From positions 3,606,001 through 3,670,000 of the forward strand of contig CM043793.1 in NCBI GenBank assembly GCA_023974075.1: a stretch of DNA of 64,000 nucleotides, written 5' to 3'. Made by a program: the position numbers and the translations under genes. Below the pieces are notes generated by a model that saw only the letters and a program-made list of their open reading frames with translations, was not told where the DNA came from and searched no databases. Positions 1-10,332 of the stretch are shown piece by piece (position 1 is the first letter of the stretch; every line of letters begins with the position of its first letter). The stretch comes from Chaenocephalus aceratus. Lineage: Eukaryota > Chordata > Actinopteri > Perciformes > Channichthyidae.

Positions 1-13
1 GTATTACGGCTCG

Positions 14-790
14 GTGCATCCAGCGCAGCCGACCTTCGTTTCGCCCCAGCTGCCTGATATATGGCGGTGTGTGGAGGCGACATGGCAGCAGCCATTTAAA
101 ACTAAGGCCCCAGTAGCCGCTATGGCAGGCATCATCAAGGTGGAGGGCCGCGCGGACACAGCGTGTTCGGGTGTGCCCCCCCTTGATGAGAGCCTGGCGG
201 CCCATCTGCTTCCGGGGGCGGCTGGTTGGGCGGAGGGTAAGCGACCCCTGCCCCCGCTGCCCCGGGACCGAGACATACTGGAATATCTGGACAAGATGTT
301 CAAGCTCGGTACGCAGATGGCGGCTGGAGCAAACAATCTCGGCGTGTTGGGCGTCTCCCTGATCACCCCTCAGGCAGTCGCCCCCGCCCTCCTCTCTCAA
401 GAGGGGAGCGATTATTCGGACCACGCTATAGGTCAGATGAACAATCTGATTCATGGCGTGGCCGTTGCAGCAAGGCGGGTGATTTCCTTGGCCACAGTGG
501 CGTCTCGTCACGTGTGGTTGGGACTCCCTATCTAAGAAGGACCGAGAAGATCTCCTCGGAGCCCCCGTGTCCACGGAGGGGCTCTTTGGGTCAATCTCCT
601 CGGTCACCCTGCGCTTCAGCCGCCTGGAGGAGGAAAGGGTACAGCTTAGCCGGATGCTACCGCTGGCCCCTCCTCCCGCCCCGCTACGCGCTCCTCCATG
701 CATTTCCATGCAGGCGAGGGAGCGCAGCGCGACAATGAAGCGGAGGGAGAGGCGCCAGCCTATTGACACCAGGATTAACCTAGTCTAAAA
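14..790 (+). pseudogene. DIRS gag-like ORF1 C-terminal part, frameshifted
   Basis: Two overlapping reading frames (14-535, then 567-788) together give an alanine- and proline-rich protein that resembles the C-terminal half of the gag-like ORF1 of fish DIRS elements: a segment with RDILEYLDKMF, then an alanine-rich helix-like part, then a stretch ending in RRQPIDTRINLV. A shift of one base near 530-560 separates the frames, so the gene is broken. The N-terminal acidic part seen in the other DIRS copy (28919-29374, minus) is absent and presumably lies left of the window. In DIRS elements this product is thought to package the RNA. The assignment rests on position and on resemblance remembered for the family, not on a catalytic motif. 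Confidence 0.5.
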
Positions 791-1888
791 TAAGAAACAT
801 TAATAGTGTGATAGAAAATGAAATTGAATGTAATAGAGGCACAGATATAAGATCAATAATACACTTTATTTTAGGGCACCTTTCAAAGCATTCAATGTCA
901 CCTTAAAATACAATTAAAAAAAATAGGAGTGGCATTACAATACAAACATGTGTTGAGTAGGGATATATAAAAATGATATTCAAAGGAGCAATGCAAGTGA
1001 GTGAAGCCAGTTTGAACACATTATCTTTTAGGCTTGATTGAAAATAACACTGTCTGACATGATCATGTGATATCATTACTGTTATATCATTGCTTACTAT
1101 TCGTGGTTATCAGACACTTAAACAACAGAGAAGGTTTTAAGAAATAGGACTATACTGACAAATCACATATTATCCTGTCATTGTCTGTTCTGTAGGAAGG
1201 AGGAATATAACAGAGTGGGACTATACACTCAAAAACGGAAGTTAAGATGGTGACAGATCTGAAAAACGTGTCCTTAAAACGAGCCTCCTCGCAATGTATG
1301 CACATTATTTATTCAGCCGTTTGCTGTTTAATCTGATATATATCATTCAAAAGAGAGAAAAAGCTTTGATAAGGGTGAAAATACGGCGAACGCCCAATAC
1401 AGGCGATTACGTCACCTCTGCGCGTCCCCGCGAACAGGGCTTCAATCCACGGCAAGGCTTCAACCTACGGCATAACACCGGCTCCCGTCGTTCACTATAG
1501 GATCCGCCCCTATACGATCCGCCTCCTTGCTGCGGTCTGCAGCCAGACTCTATTGATACGATCCGCCTCCTTGCTGCGGTCTGCAGCCAGACTCTATTGC
1601 AGGACGCAAGGGTGAATCCCGCCTCCTCCCTATTTAATGCACAGATTCCTAGAAATACTTTCAAAAATAAAGAAAGGGTTAATCTGTATCCAAGTCTAAG
1701 TGTCCTTTGTTTCCACAATGCTACACTTACACATGATGTCTGTACAAATTCCCCACTCGCCGCCCCAGTCATAGCTCCTGTAAGAGAGGAGGCTAGTGGG
1801 AGTGCGCAGATGAGAGTGATAAAACGCAAGCAAAACTATTGTAGTGCTATACGTGTACAGGGGCATTATGGCCGGCGTATTGCTGTCA
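791..1888. other. Non-coding stretch inside DIRS copy 1, with a 44-bp tandem duplication
   Basis: Bases 791-1400 are AT-rich with no convincing ORF. From about 1405 the base composition changes to GC-rich. A 44-bp unit beginning TACGATCCGCCTCCTTGCTG occurs twice in tandem at 1513-1599. The remainder up to the Harbinger terminus at 1889 contains an AATAAAG stretch near 1665 and no recognisable gene. It may contain another unrecognised insertion, since it does not resemble the DIRS coding sequence. Confidence 0.5.
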
Positions 1889-2192
1889 CGGCCCGTACAC
1901 ACTACAGGCGTCAAAAAAGGCTTTCAACGCTTCGCCCATTCATTTGAATGGGGTGACGTAGGATATTTTCAAAATTCGCCGAACGGCATTGTGGGTAGCA
2001 TGGCAAGGCGTTGCAAGCCTCGCGAGCGTCTATCGGCGTCAAAAGTTCAACAATGTTCAACTTTTGAGGCTCGATGCTTGCTCGAAGCTGGCGTCAGCCA
2101 ATCAAATCCCGTTCTTTAATTCCCGTCATTACAAGCGCTAGCCAATCAAACCGCGTGTATGCAGGTCTCGACTATTTTCCTTATGTCAGAAA

Positions 2193-2322
2193 ATGGAGGA
2201 AAAATTAATCATTGCCGTGGCAAATGTCCCAGTCTTGTATGACTGTACTCTGTTCACCTACCGGGACCTAAACCGGAGGAACCAGGCATGGCGGGAGGTG
2301 GCAGAGACAGTTGGTGAAACTG
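2193..2322 (+). pseudogene. MADF-domain protein of left Harbinger, exon 1
   Basis: ATG at 2193 opens a 130-nt exon whose product starts MEEKLIIAVANVPVLYDCTL and continues through the acidic/aromatic first helix of a MADF domain (YRDLNRRNQAWREVAETVGE). A donor ACTG|GTAGGT follows at 2322/2323. The same exon is present with almost identical sequence in the right Harbinger (16823-16952, minus). MADF proteins are DNA-binding trihelix-like domains; in Harbinger elements a second ORF of this or a Myb type is known to help transposase reach DNA. The continuing exon at about 7855 in this copy has a stop codon, so the copy is considered dead. Confidence 0.75.
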
Positions 2323-2912
2323 GTAGGTTTTCAACTGTTTGGAGAGTTTATATCCAGTTTACTTCGTTTTAGCATTGAACAGACAGCTAGTAATGTAGCA
2401 TAATAACATATTGTGGTGACCACCTTCGATCGCCTCCGACTCCCATATCTCTCGGCACTACAATATCATATATATTAATAAAAAAATATTATAATAAGCA
2501 TAAGCATAATATATAACATAACATATAATACATGCACAGCTATCAAGCATAGACAGTATATTTAGCCAGCTAGTAATGTAGCATAACATATAATATATAT
2601 TAATAAAAAAATATTATATATAATATAAGTATAAGCATAATATATAACATAATACATGCAGAGGGTGTCGTTTTTCTCATACTGATATTCTGAACAATCT
2701 GTGCTGTTGTATTTGCTGTAAAGTGTCTCTACTGTAGGCTAATTTTATTATATGTACAGCACTTTGGCTCCACCAAACATCGTTTATAAATGTGCTATAT
2801 AAATAAAAGTTGATTTGATTCACAGCTATCAAGCATAGACAGTATATTTAGCCAGCATGGAATGTAGCATAACAATAGCATTCATTAATGGAGGAATAAT
2901 TTAGTAAATTAA
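2323..2912. repeat. MADF intron, left Harbinger, with LINE L2-type 3' tail
   Basis: The intron is AT-rich (several TATATTAATAAAAAAATATTATA-like runs) and from about 2660 to 2815 holds the 3' end of an L2/Rex-like LINE or SINE: GTGCTATATAAATAAAAG followed by a short TTGATTTGATT tail. The same fragment occurs in the intron of the right Harbinger at about 16380-16545 in the opposite orientation, so it was present before the two copies diverged. Confidence 0.6.
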
Positions 2913-3143
2913 AGGGGAAAGGAAACACCAATTACAGTTATAATATTCCGGTAGTTTATTCATTTTACAATGGATATTGATCGTAATATTTATTGTATAT
3001 GATATTACTCGCCAAAAGAAAATTAATTATCCGCCGGCCGGGTGGGGAATTCCGTGACCAGGCCGCCGCCATTAGGGGAGTCCCAAATGGTGACGTCACT
3101 GGCTGTGTTTTCGCTCCACCGGAAGTCAACACAACGTAGCAGA

Positions 3144-3311
3144 TATGGCAGCGATGGAGGAATTTTGCAATGAGATCGACGTTTTGAACGATGAATTTGA
3201 CTATTCGTTGGGAGATGACATTGATGTGGAAGCATCTACAGTTACCAGGCATCCCATGGCCTATGCGTATGAACCGATTCGGTCGAATAGAGTGGCATAC
3301 AATCCGGAATA
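3144..3311 (+). CDS. Small acidic ORF in the Kolobok-like element
   Basis: ATG at 3144 opens a 55-residue frame starting MAAMEEFCNEIDVLNDEFDY and ending with a TAA at 3309-3311. The first half is acidic and the second half has HPMAYAYEPIRSNRVAYNPE. It is too short for the track cutoff and could be the first exon of a longer gene or an unused frame. The EPI/YxYEP-like motif faintly recalls the N-terminus of the P2X7-cytosolic-like proteins that are numerous in fish, but this is only a resemblance. It points toward the hAT insertion and would be cut off by it if it continued. Confidence 0.3.
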
Positions 3312-4370
3312 AAAAAAATTAAAAAACACAATGCTAACAGTGAGCCTCTGAATTAGCCCCGAGCGAAAAATGCTAACCTATTACTGCACCGAAAATCACT
3401 CGTAGCTCCCTTATTACTTATCCTAGCCGCACATCCAACACATCGTTTATGATCGCAAGGAGACACAGAATCTAACGGTGCCCACCTGAACACTGAAAGA
3501 TACAAACTCGCGAGGTTATCCACAAAAACGTACATCAAAACAAGTGGCGCTAGGTACTAACATACGCCAGGCTAACGGCTTACCTTCCTCATTGTCTGGT
3601 CTAAACTGGTCTTCAATGGCATTACAACGATAAAAACGATGATGTAGTTAATCCATAGGTTAATATCCAATGGGGCTGTGTCCCCTTTGAAATGTTCTGA
3701 TAATCTATAAGCAATACAACTGCAATTCCGTTATCTGCTGTCCGCTCTGTGCTCCGTGCGCTCTGGGTCCTGCAATACCATCCATCAATAGCAATACTAG
3801 CTAGAGATGGCAAATCCGGATCATTTTATGGACTCGGAGTCTTCTGAGTCAATCATTGAAGAGATCCGGATCATACGAGTCATTTGAGTCATATGAGTCA
3901 GCATGACCAAGACCGTAGAAATCCTACCGGTGAAACCGAAAAGTTGTTGCATTTAACCAGCATATTAAACTAACGTTACATTAACCTCCGCTACACAGTG
4001 TCTTTTGCTTTAATAAAACATGTGTGTGTGTGTGCATTTTAAAAAATAAGTGTTTTGCATTATATGTATATAGTTATTTTAATATGTTCCTGTACTTAAG
4101 CTAATTTTGCACAATTGTGTTTTCATTTAATAATAATAATAATAATAATAATAATTGTATAATTACATTTTATATATTCTAACTGTTTTGCAATTTTCTA
4201 TCATTTGTTTCTTTTTGTGTGCCATGTTCAAAATAAACGAGTTTCCAAGTAAGATCCTTATTGGAAATGCAGATATTATTACAGGAGACTGTTGCACAAC
4301 ATGACCATTTTGTTAGAAGTCTACACTGAAACTTAATTTAGAGCCGGAAAAATCGCGGGATCCGTGAATC

Positions 4371-6465
4371 CAGGGGCCTACGCTACGAACCTGGTTCAAC
4401 CTAACCTGGATATGTTTGAGTTAGCCGGTTGGCCTAATCCAAAACATACGCGCTGTCGCTAAACTGTACTACGACGCTGGTTATCAAGTGGATCGCTCAA
4501 GCCAGCCGTGTCCTATCTAGTTAGGTGCGCGTTCACATGAAAGGGGTGGTATTTGGAGCATTCGACCAATCACAAACATGGAGAAGCGTACTGACAGCGC
4601 AGCGGCATACTTCCTGAATGAAAAGTGAACTTTAATACTAGTCAAAAATGAAGAAGTTAAACTTTAAACATCCATGACTTAAACACTTTATCCAGGATAA
4701 AAGCCACATAGCTGCACCTGCAAGGTGAATACAGCTGGCAAAAGAAAAAGTGTTTGAATGCGTACATAACAGGTTTATGATATCACTGCCCCGTCTAAAA
4801 CACGATCTGACTTTAATTACATTTGTCTCGAGTGTTTCCTCAACTTAATGTGTTGCTTAAAATAATACTTCTGCATACAGTCTGTGACACTGTGAGTGTT
4901 GCACGGCCAGATACGGCTCAGCTGACTCAGATAAGGAGATATATGATACATTATGAAGTGATATGCTGCGGACTGTACTTAATGTAGGCTACTCTGATCC
5001 GGTTACTTATATTGTGGCCGATATTTAAGTAAGCTTTCTTAACGCTAATGTTATAATAGTCAGATTGCTCTGAAGATGGAGGTGATATTCTATTAATGTT
5101 CACGTTCACACAGTCGGTGATTTTTGCCGGCCGTCTTTCCTGCGACGGCAGCTTTTCTGCATTTCCTTTCTCCTGTAATATGACTTGATCGCTTTAAACT
5201 CCGCACACTGAGCTCTGATTGGTCAGCAGGCGGTGCTTTCACTGAGTTGAGCTCTTAGCCTGCAACCTAACCAGGGGGGTATACTGCGAAGCAGGATTTT
5301 CGCTTAGCCGGCTAAATTCAGGGAAAACTCCGGCTTTCCGGTCCTACGAAGCTGGTTCTCTTTTTAGCAGGCTAGATCTCCATGGTAATATATGCTAAGC
5401 AGCTAACCTGGTCGGGACCAGGTTAGGTTGCAGGCTAAGAGATCAACTCAGTGAAAGCACTGCCTGCTGACCAATCAGAGCTCAGTGTGCGGAGTTTAAA
5501 GCGATCAAGTCATATTACAGGAGAAAGGAAATACAGATAAGCTGCCGTTGCAGGAAAGACGGCCGGCAAAAATCACCGACTGTGTGAACGTGAACATTAA
5601 TAGAATATCACCCCCATCTTCAGAGCAATCTGACTATTATAACATTAGCGTTAAGAAAGCTTACTTAAATATCGGCCACAACATAAGTAACCGGATCAGA
5701 GTAACATTAAGTACAGTCCGCGGCATATCACTTCATAATGTATCATATATCTCCTTATCTGAGTCAGCTGAGCCGTATCTGGCCGTGCAACACTCACAGT
5801 GTCACATACTGTATGCAGAAGTATTATTTTAAGCAACACATTAAGTTGACGAAACACTCGAGACAAATGTAATTGAAGTCAGATCGTGTTTTAGACGGGG
5901 CAGTGATATCATAAAGCTGTTAATGTACGCATTCAAACACTTTTTCTTTTGCCAGCTGTATTCACCTTGCAGGTGCAGCTATGTGGCTTTTATCCTGGAT
6001 AAAGTGTTTAAATCATGGATGTTTAAAGTTTAACTTCTTCATTTTTGACTAGTATTAAAGTTCACTTTTCATTCAGGAAGTATGACGCTGCGCTGTCAGT
6101 ACGCTTCTCCATGTTTGTGATTGGTCGAATGCTCCAGATACCACCCCTCTCATGTGAACGCGCACCTAACTAGATAGGAAACGGCTGGCTTGAGCGATCC
6201 ACTTGATAACCCGAGTCGTAGTACAGTTTAGCGACAGCGCGTATGTTTTGGATGAGGCCAACCGGCTAACTCAAACATATCCAGGTTAGGTTGAACCAGC
6301 TTCGTAGCATAGGCCCCTGGTCCCGACCAGGTTAGCTGCTTAGCATATATTACCATGGAGATCTAGCCTGCTAAAAAGAGAACCAGCTTCGGATGACCGG
6401 AAAGCCGGAGTTTTCCCTGAATTTAGCCGGCTAAGCGAAAATCCTGCTTCGCAGTATACCCCCCT
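4371..6465. repeat. Alternating palindrome (A, C, A', C') inside the hAT element
   Basis: Arm A (4371-5274) is repeated in reverse complement as A' (5417-6320), with only scattered differences. The spacer C (5275-5416, beginning GGGGGTATACTGCGAAGCAG) is likewise repeated in reverse complement as C' (6321-6465, ending CGCAGTATACCCCCC). Reading A-C-A'-C', two overlapping inverted repeats interlock. Both A and C are repeats in their own right: part of A recurs at 21450-21720 and a C-like unit at 30535-30685. No ORF in it looks like a protein. It is likely to be nested foldback/MITE insertions rather than a gene. Confidence 0.75.
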
Positions 6466-6535
6466 GGTCAATGATCGAGAGAGACCAGTAGCCTACGAGG
6501 ACTCAGAGCCGTAACATATAGCAGGCAGCAGATCC

Positions 6536-6833
6536 AGAGATCCAGCAGACTCGTCCCCATGCACGAATCTACAGCAGACTCAGCCCCTCCTCCGGCTCGC
6601 ACGGCTCCCGCGAGTCCCACGACTCCCTCGACGAGTCGCAGCAGACTCAGAGATTTGCGGACTCACGGCTCACTCACGGCTCACTCACGGCTCACGGCTC
6701 ACTCACGGCTCCCGCGAGTCCAACGACTCACGGCTCACTCACGGCTCACGGGACTCTCGCGGGAGCCGGAGGAGGGGCTGAATTTGCTGTTGATTCGTGC
6801 ATGGCGACGAGTCTGCTGGATCTCTGGATACAA
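6536..6833. repeat. Stem-loop with CTCACGG tandem-repeat loop in hAT subterminal region
   Basis: An ~80-bp arm at 6536-6615 (starting CCAGAGATCCAGCAGACTCG) is found again as reverse complement at about 6752-6833. The ~135-bp loop is an array of imperfect ACTCACGGCTC units. The flanking element is rich in ACTCG motifs. It can be read as a long ORF in several frames only because of the repeat, so no protein is called. Confidence 0.65.
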
Positions 6834-7201
6834 CAACGTTGTAATGTGATTGTACACGTTATAAAGAGAGTAAAGAGTGACGCAATTTATAGTTTTAATT
6901 GTTACGTCACATCAGGTGTAGGACTCAAAGGACTCGGGTTAATCGAGAGGGAGACTCGTCACGACCGGCTCATTACTAGGATCCGGGTTAATGATCCGGA
7001 TGAATCATGACTCGCCCATCTCTAATACTAGCCTTTTTAGGGCTGTTTTCGACAGATGAGCGTGTGTATGCCAGTTTAATTAGTTGAGCTATAGAACACC
7101 CCCAATTCTCTATTGTACGTCATAATAATAGCTACCATTTAGTTTGGACGCGATTGCGTTAATTAATAAGGTCACACTGTGTCAGTAAATACATGTGTGA
7201 G

Positions 7202-7579
7202 CTAGTAATCTGGTAGTGCTGCAATATGTACCTCTCTCTCGGCAGCTGAAGCAACTCGTTTGGTGGCTCGAACTTCACGTTTGTTGACACTGTCATTGTC
7301 TTGCGCGGCCGACGTGCTGGGACGGTCGGTGTTCCCGACTGCATACGTTGAGAAATCGAATATTGTGGGAACAGATCCTGGCTTCAAATCCAATGTTTTG
7401 TATTGAACCAGGTATCCATACTGGACTTTGAGCAGCTTCTCATCCTTTAGTGGCAGCCTATGGAAATGTACTTCTTCCTTCTTTGTATAAAATCCATTTG
7501 TGCAGCCTGGGGCAATACAATAAACTCCTGACGACGACCGTTTTCTTGTAATGTAAACTACTGGTGCATTGCACGCCAT
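7202..7579 (-). pseudogene. THAP zinc-finger protein, internally truncated
   Basis: From an ATG at 7579 the frame gives MACNAPVVYITRKRSSSG, then the start of a THAP finger: CIAPGCTN (first zinc pair) and HFHRLPLKDEKLLK, then, after only about 16 residues, the C-terminal THAP box GSVPTIFDF. In intact THAP domains a Trp and the second zinc pair (C-x2-H) lie between these; here that segment is missing, so the finger cannot fold as usual unless an intron or deletion explains it. THAP domains bind DNA and occur at the N-terminus of Kolobok and P-element transposases. The tail is low-complexity and ends at 7202. The Kolobok context makes a transposase remnant the best reading. Confidence 0.65.
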
Positions 7580-7852
7580 GTTGTTTGTTATTGAGCTTTG
7601 GCCCAGGAAGCCGTACCCACTCAGTGATGTCACTGGAAAAGTCCCGGAGCAATGGAAGCGCCCATGGTCATTAGGCACTGTATTTCAAAAAGTAAATTCG
7701 CGAATCTCGATCGTTTACATTGGAAATAGACTAGATAAATACATTTCCTAATGGTAATATTGTCGCATGGAAAGCAGTTTGAAAAGTGTTTCCATTTCCC
7801 TTTAAAGAAATTCACTTTATTATTTATTAACTTTATTATTTCATTTCATTTC

Positions 7853-7990
7853 ATTAGAGAACGTCTGCAAGAAAAGATGAAAGAAGTCTGCTGTCTGCTG
7901 TGACCAATGGCCCAGCCAACCCCACCAGTGGTGGAGGAGGACGAGGACTTTCAATTCTTCAAGGGCAAGAGTCCGCCTCGGTGTACACCA
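7853..7990 (+). pseudogene. MADF-domain protein of left Harbinger, exon 2, with premature stop
   Basis: After an acceptor TTTCATTAG the frame continues from exon 1 (2193-2322) with ENVCKKR and then meets TGA where the right-hand copy has a Trp codon and reads on to RWKSLRDRFRKEN. Downstream similarity to the right copy resumes at GGGCAAGAGTCCGCCTCGGT (about 7960) and ends in the same PPRCTPAHF region. The exon is thus interrupted in this copy and also separated from exon 1 by the 4.9-kb Kolobok insertion. Confidence 0.65.
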
Positions 7991-7999
7991 GCTCATTTT

Positions 8000-8429
8000 T
8001 TAGGTGGACCAGGAGAACAATGTATAATTTTTTCACACATACTGATCCACATTACATTTTTGTACACTCATCACACACACTTCACTCAAATAAAACATTA
8101 TTTAAAGTATGTTATGGCTATACTGTGTCTTCACTTGTTCATGTGGTTTGTCAGTTGCAACATACCAGAAGCTTCATCTATGTCGGAATATATAATGTGC
8201 TTTCTTCTGTAATTGGTCATGTGAAAACATATTGAAATGAGTGGTTTATCAGTAAAAACAGGGCTGAAAGAAAAAGGTTGTTAGTCATATCATAATATAA
8301 TAATATCAATTCAAGAAACATGTTTATTAGCAATGTTTGATTTTAAAATGGCTCATTTGGAATATTTGCTCTTTAAAGAAAATGGGAAGCTCTTAAAAGA
8401 GCTTTTGGTTTGGAGGAGCCATGGTGACC
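8000..8429. other. Spacer between convergent MADF and transposase genes, left Harbinger
   Basis: No gene is seen. The segment matches 15683-16110 of the right Harbinger in reverse complement, including the shared TTATTATATTATGATATGACTAAC-type AT-rich part, and presumably holds the 3' untranslated regions of both genes. Confidence 0.6.
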
Positions 8430-9330
8430 CTACACCACGTTCTGCTGCCATGATGCACCCTCCTCATTCAGATAGGAGCAGAAGGTCTCCCGCAGTTGGA
8501 TGGATCGGCGTGTGGCGTTGTTGGAGCCCATCATAGGTGCATCGCGCAGGGTTGGAGCTTCATCACTCGACTCTGCGACGACAGGGACGACAGGTGTGCG
8601 TGATGTCCTTCCTATCGTCTTCCTGCGGAGGACGTTGTGCAACACACAGGTGGCCTTCACACACAACTCTGTTACCTCCGGGCTGGTGGTGATGACACGC
8701 CGGAACATTCTCCACTGAGATGAGAGGATGCCAAACGCACATTCAACCACCAACCTGGCCGAGGCGGTAGTTGAACAGCCTCCTGTGAGCTGACGTCCAG
8801 GGAACGGACGCAGCAGTTTGTCCAGCAGCGGAAAAGCCTCATCCCCAACGAACACATGGGGAAGAAGGCCGAGCCGCTCTGCTCCTGGGATGACGGTGTC
8901 AGGTGGTAGCTGCAGACTGCCATCTCTGAGGCTCTCTCCAAAAGCGGAATTCCGCAGGCTTCCACCGTCGCTGCTCCTTCCAAAACCTCCGACATCCACT
9001 ACCCTGAGGAGGTACTGGGCATCCACGACAGCCAGCAGTACCAAGGAGTGGGTGGACTTGTAGTTGAAATACAGGGACCCAGAATGTGCCGGAGCCTGGA
9101 TCACCACATGCTTCCCATCAATGGCACCAACGCAATTTGGAAAGTTCCAGCGCTCCTGGAACCCAGCAGCGATGGCTCTCCAGTCCTCCGTCTGTGGTAC
9201 CGGCATGGTCTCCTCGACCAGCGCGGTCCAGATGGCACCCGCAACCTCCTTGACGATGACAGCCACTGTTGTATGCCCGACCCGATAGCTGAATGCTATG
9301 GTCCTGTACGAGTCACCGGTTGCCAGGTAC
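8430..9330 (-). CDS. PIF-Harbinger transposase (HARBI1-like), exon 2, left copy
   Basis: The exon starts after an acceptor TTTTTTCTCAG (9331-9341) and reads YLATGDSYRTIAFSYRVGHT, then through a DDE_4-type nuclease: NFPNCVGAIDGKHV holds the first Asp, LLPHVFVGDEAFPL the second, and VVECAFGILSSQWR the Glu region. The stop is at 8430-8432 after a Gln/Ser-containing tail (SWQQNVV). It is uninterrupted over 300 codons. HARBI1-type transposases cut and paste DNA at TWA sites. Exon 1 is at 11500-11787; the joining codon CG|G is consistent in both. The exon 1 frameshift and the 2-kb intron make a functional protein unlikely. Without tools the residue-level DDE assignment is by family memory. Confidence 0.85.
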
Positions 9331-9370
9331 CTGAGAAAAAAGTAATATACATGATTAGTTATACGCCACA

Positions 9371-9714
9371 CAGACACACACACCACAGACACACACACAC
9401 CAACATACCACAGACACACACACATCACAGACACACAATTACACCACAGGCAGACACACAATTACACCACAGGCAGACACACACACACACACACACACCA
9501 ACGACACACAATTACACCACAGGCAGACACACACACCACAGACACACACACCAACATACACACATCACAGACACAATTACACCACAGGCAGACACACACA
9601 CACACACACACACCGCAGACACATACACACCACAGACACACCAACATACCACAGACACACAATTACACCACAGGCAGACACACACACATCACAGACACAC
9701 CAACATACCACAGA
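9371..9714. repeat. CA-rich compound minisatellite, transposase intron (part 1)
   Basis: The array consists of CACACA runs with the interspersed units CAATTACACCACAGGCAGAC and CACCAACATACCACAGACAC, repeated many times. It lies directly behind the acceptor of transposase exon 2. It continues at 11027-11356 after the hAT insertion (9716-11026), whose 8-bp target CCACAGAC belongs to the array. Confidence 0.9.
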
Positions 9715-9894
9715 CCAGAGATGGGGACTCGAGTCTGCGACTCGGACTCGAGTCGCACTTAAGTCGCACACACAGAAACTTCAGACTTGACTTGGACTCG
9801 TGACCAAAAGACTTCAGACTCGACTTGGACTCGTGTGTTGGGACTCGTGAACAATCATTGTGTTTTCTATTTTTGGCGTATTAAAGGTGGGGTA

Positions 9895-10105
9895 GGTACA
9901 TTTGAGAGAAACCGGCTCGAGATCGCTAGAATTTGAAAATACACAACCGGAGATAATCTGCTTGAGGCTGCTACTTCCTTATAGAGCCCGCCTCCTCCAA
10001 CACACACGAACGTGCACATGACCAATGAGGGCACGAGATAAGTTTGTGCCCAGATGGAAGGCTGACAGGCAGGCAGGCCATCCAGTTACTTTAGCCGGGC
10101 TCATT
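9895..10105 (+). repeat. T2-like MITE fragment (left part)
   Basis: TTAA (9891-9894) followed by AGGTGGGGTAGGTACATTTG and then a stretch closely matching 23120-23242 and 24224-24300. The right half is missing: similarity ends near 10105. It preserves the intact target sequence ACCAATGAGGG at about 10019-10029, which in the 23-24 kb copy is interrupted by a small Harbinger. Confidence 0.6.
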
Positions 10106-10147
10106 ACGCAGACGTGCGCGCCTCTGTTACTACCTCGTAGTAACACA

Positions 10148-10332
10148 ATGGCGAGCGGCGGCACACCTGCGGCTGTACCGCTTGTAATTAGGTTCAACTA
10201 CAAAAACTTCGAACAAAACGCCGGCGGCACCAACAAAAGGAGCGCACACTGCAAAGTCTGCAATATCAAAATCAAGGATGCTGGCGCAACAACGTCGAAT
10301 TTCATCAGGCACTTGAAAACTCACCCAGAGAG
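10148..10332 (+). pseudogene. BED zinc-finger exon of hAT transposase
   Basis: From ATG 10148 the frame reads MASGGTPAAVPLVIRF and then a BED finger with HCKVCNIKIKDAGATTSNFI and RHLKTHPERS: the C-x2-C pair and the H-x4-H pair are visible. A donor GAGAG|GTCAGT follows at 10332/10333. BED fingers are the N-terminal DNA-binding domain of many hAT transposases and ZBED genes. The following exons, with RNase H-like core and dimerisation domain, are missing, so only the targeting domain remains. Confidence 0.7.

Larger units (their letters stand above)
3802..7024. mobile_element. Non-autonomous hAT element with internal palindrome, nested in Kolobok element
   Basis: The termini are TAGAGATGG (3802) and its inverse CCATCTCTA (ending 7024), and the element is flanked by a perfect 8-bp duplication ATACTAGC (3794-3801 and 7025-7032), the size known for hAT. 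The subterminal regions are rich in GACTCG/GAGTC repeats, as hAT transposase binding regions often are. No transposase ORF was found. Inside lie an (AAT)n run at 4133-4154, a 2-kb alternating palindrome (4371-6465) and a stem-loop with a tandem-repeat loop (6536-6833). Confidence 0.9.
2913..7801 (-). mobile_element. Kolobok/T2-type transposon with a THAP domain, inserted in the left Harbinger
   Basis: The ends read TTAA|AGGGGAAAGGAAACAC at 2909-2928 and, inverted, GTGTTTCCATTTCCCT|TTAA at 7786-7805. This is a TTAA target duplication plus the TTAAAGGRR terminus known for the T2 MITE/Kolobok superfamily. Aligning with the right Harbinger, which has no insertion here (16249-16300 region), confirms the breakpoints. 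Without the nested hAT (3802-7024) the element is about 1.7 kb. It encodes a truncated THAP finger on the minus strand (7202-7579) and a small acidic ORF on the plus strand (3144-3311). No transposase core was found, so it is probably non-autonomous. Confidence 0.8.

Noticed and set aside
1513..1599. Repeat pair considered as CRISPR-like or regulatory
   Set aside because: Only two direct 44-bp units with no spacers; eukaryotic context. It is a simple tandem duplication.
5548..5832. 94-residue ORF in palindrome arm A'
   Set aside because: The same sequence in arm A and in the fragment at 21450 does not preserve the frame; no domain.
6559..6849. 96-residue ORF with RLTAHSRLTAHS repeats as a repeat protein
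   Set aside because: The repeats are a tandem DNA array in the loop of an inverted repeat; no start context and only one copy of the frame.
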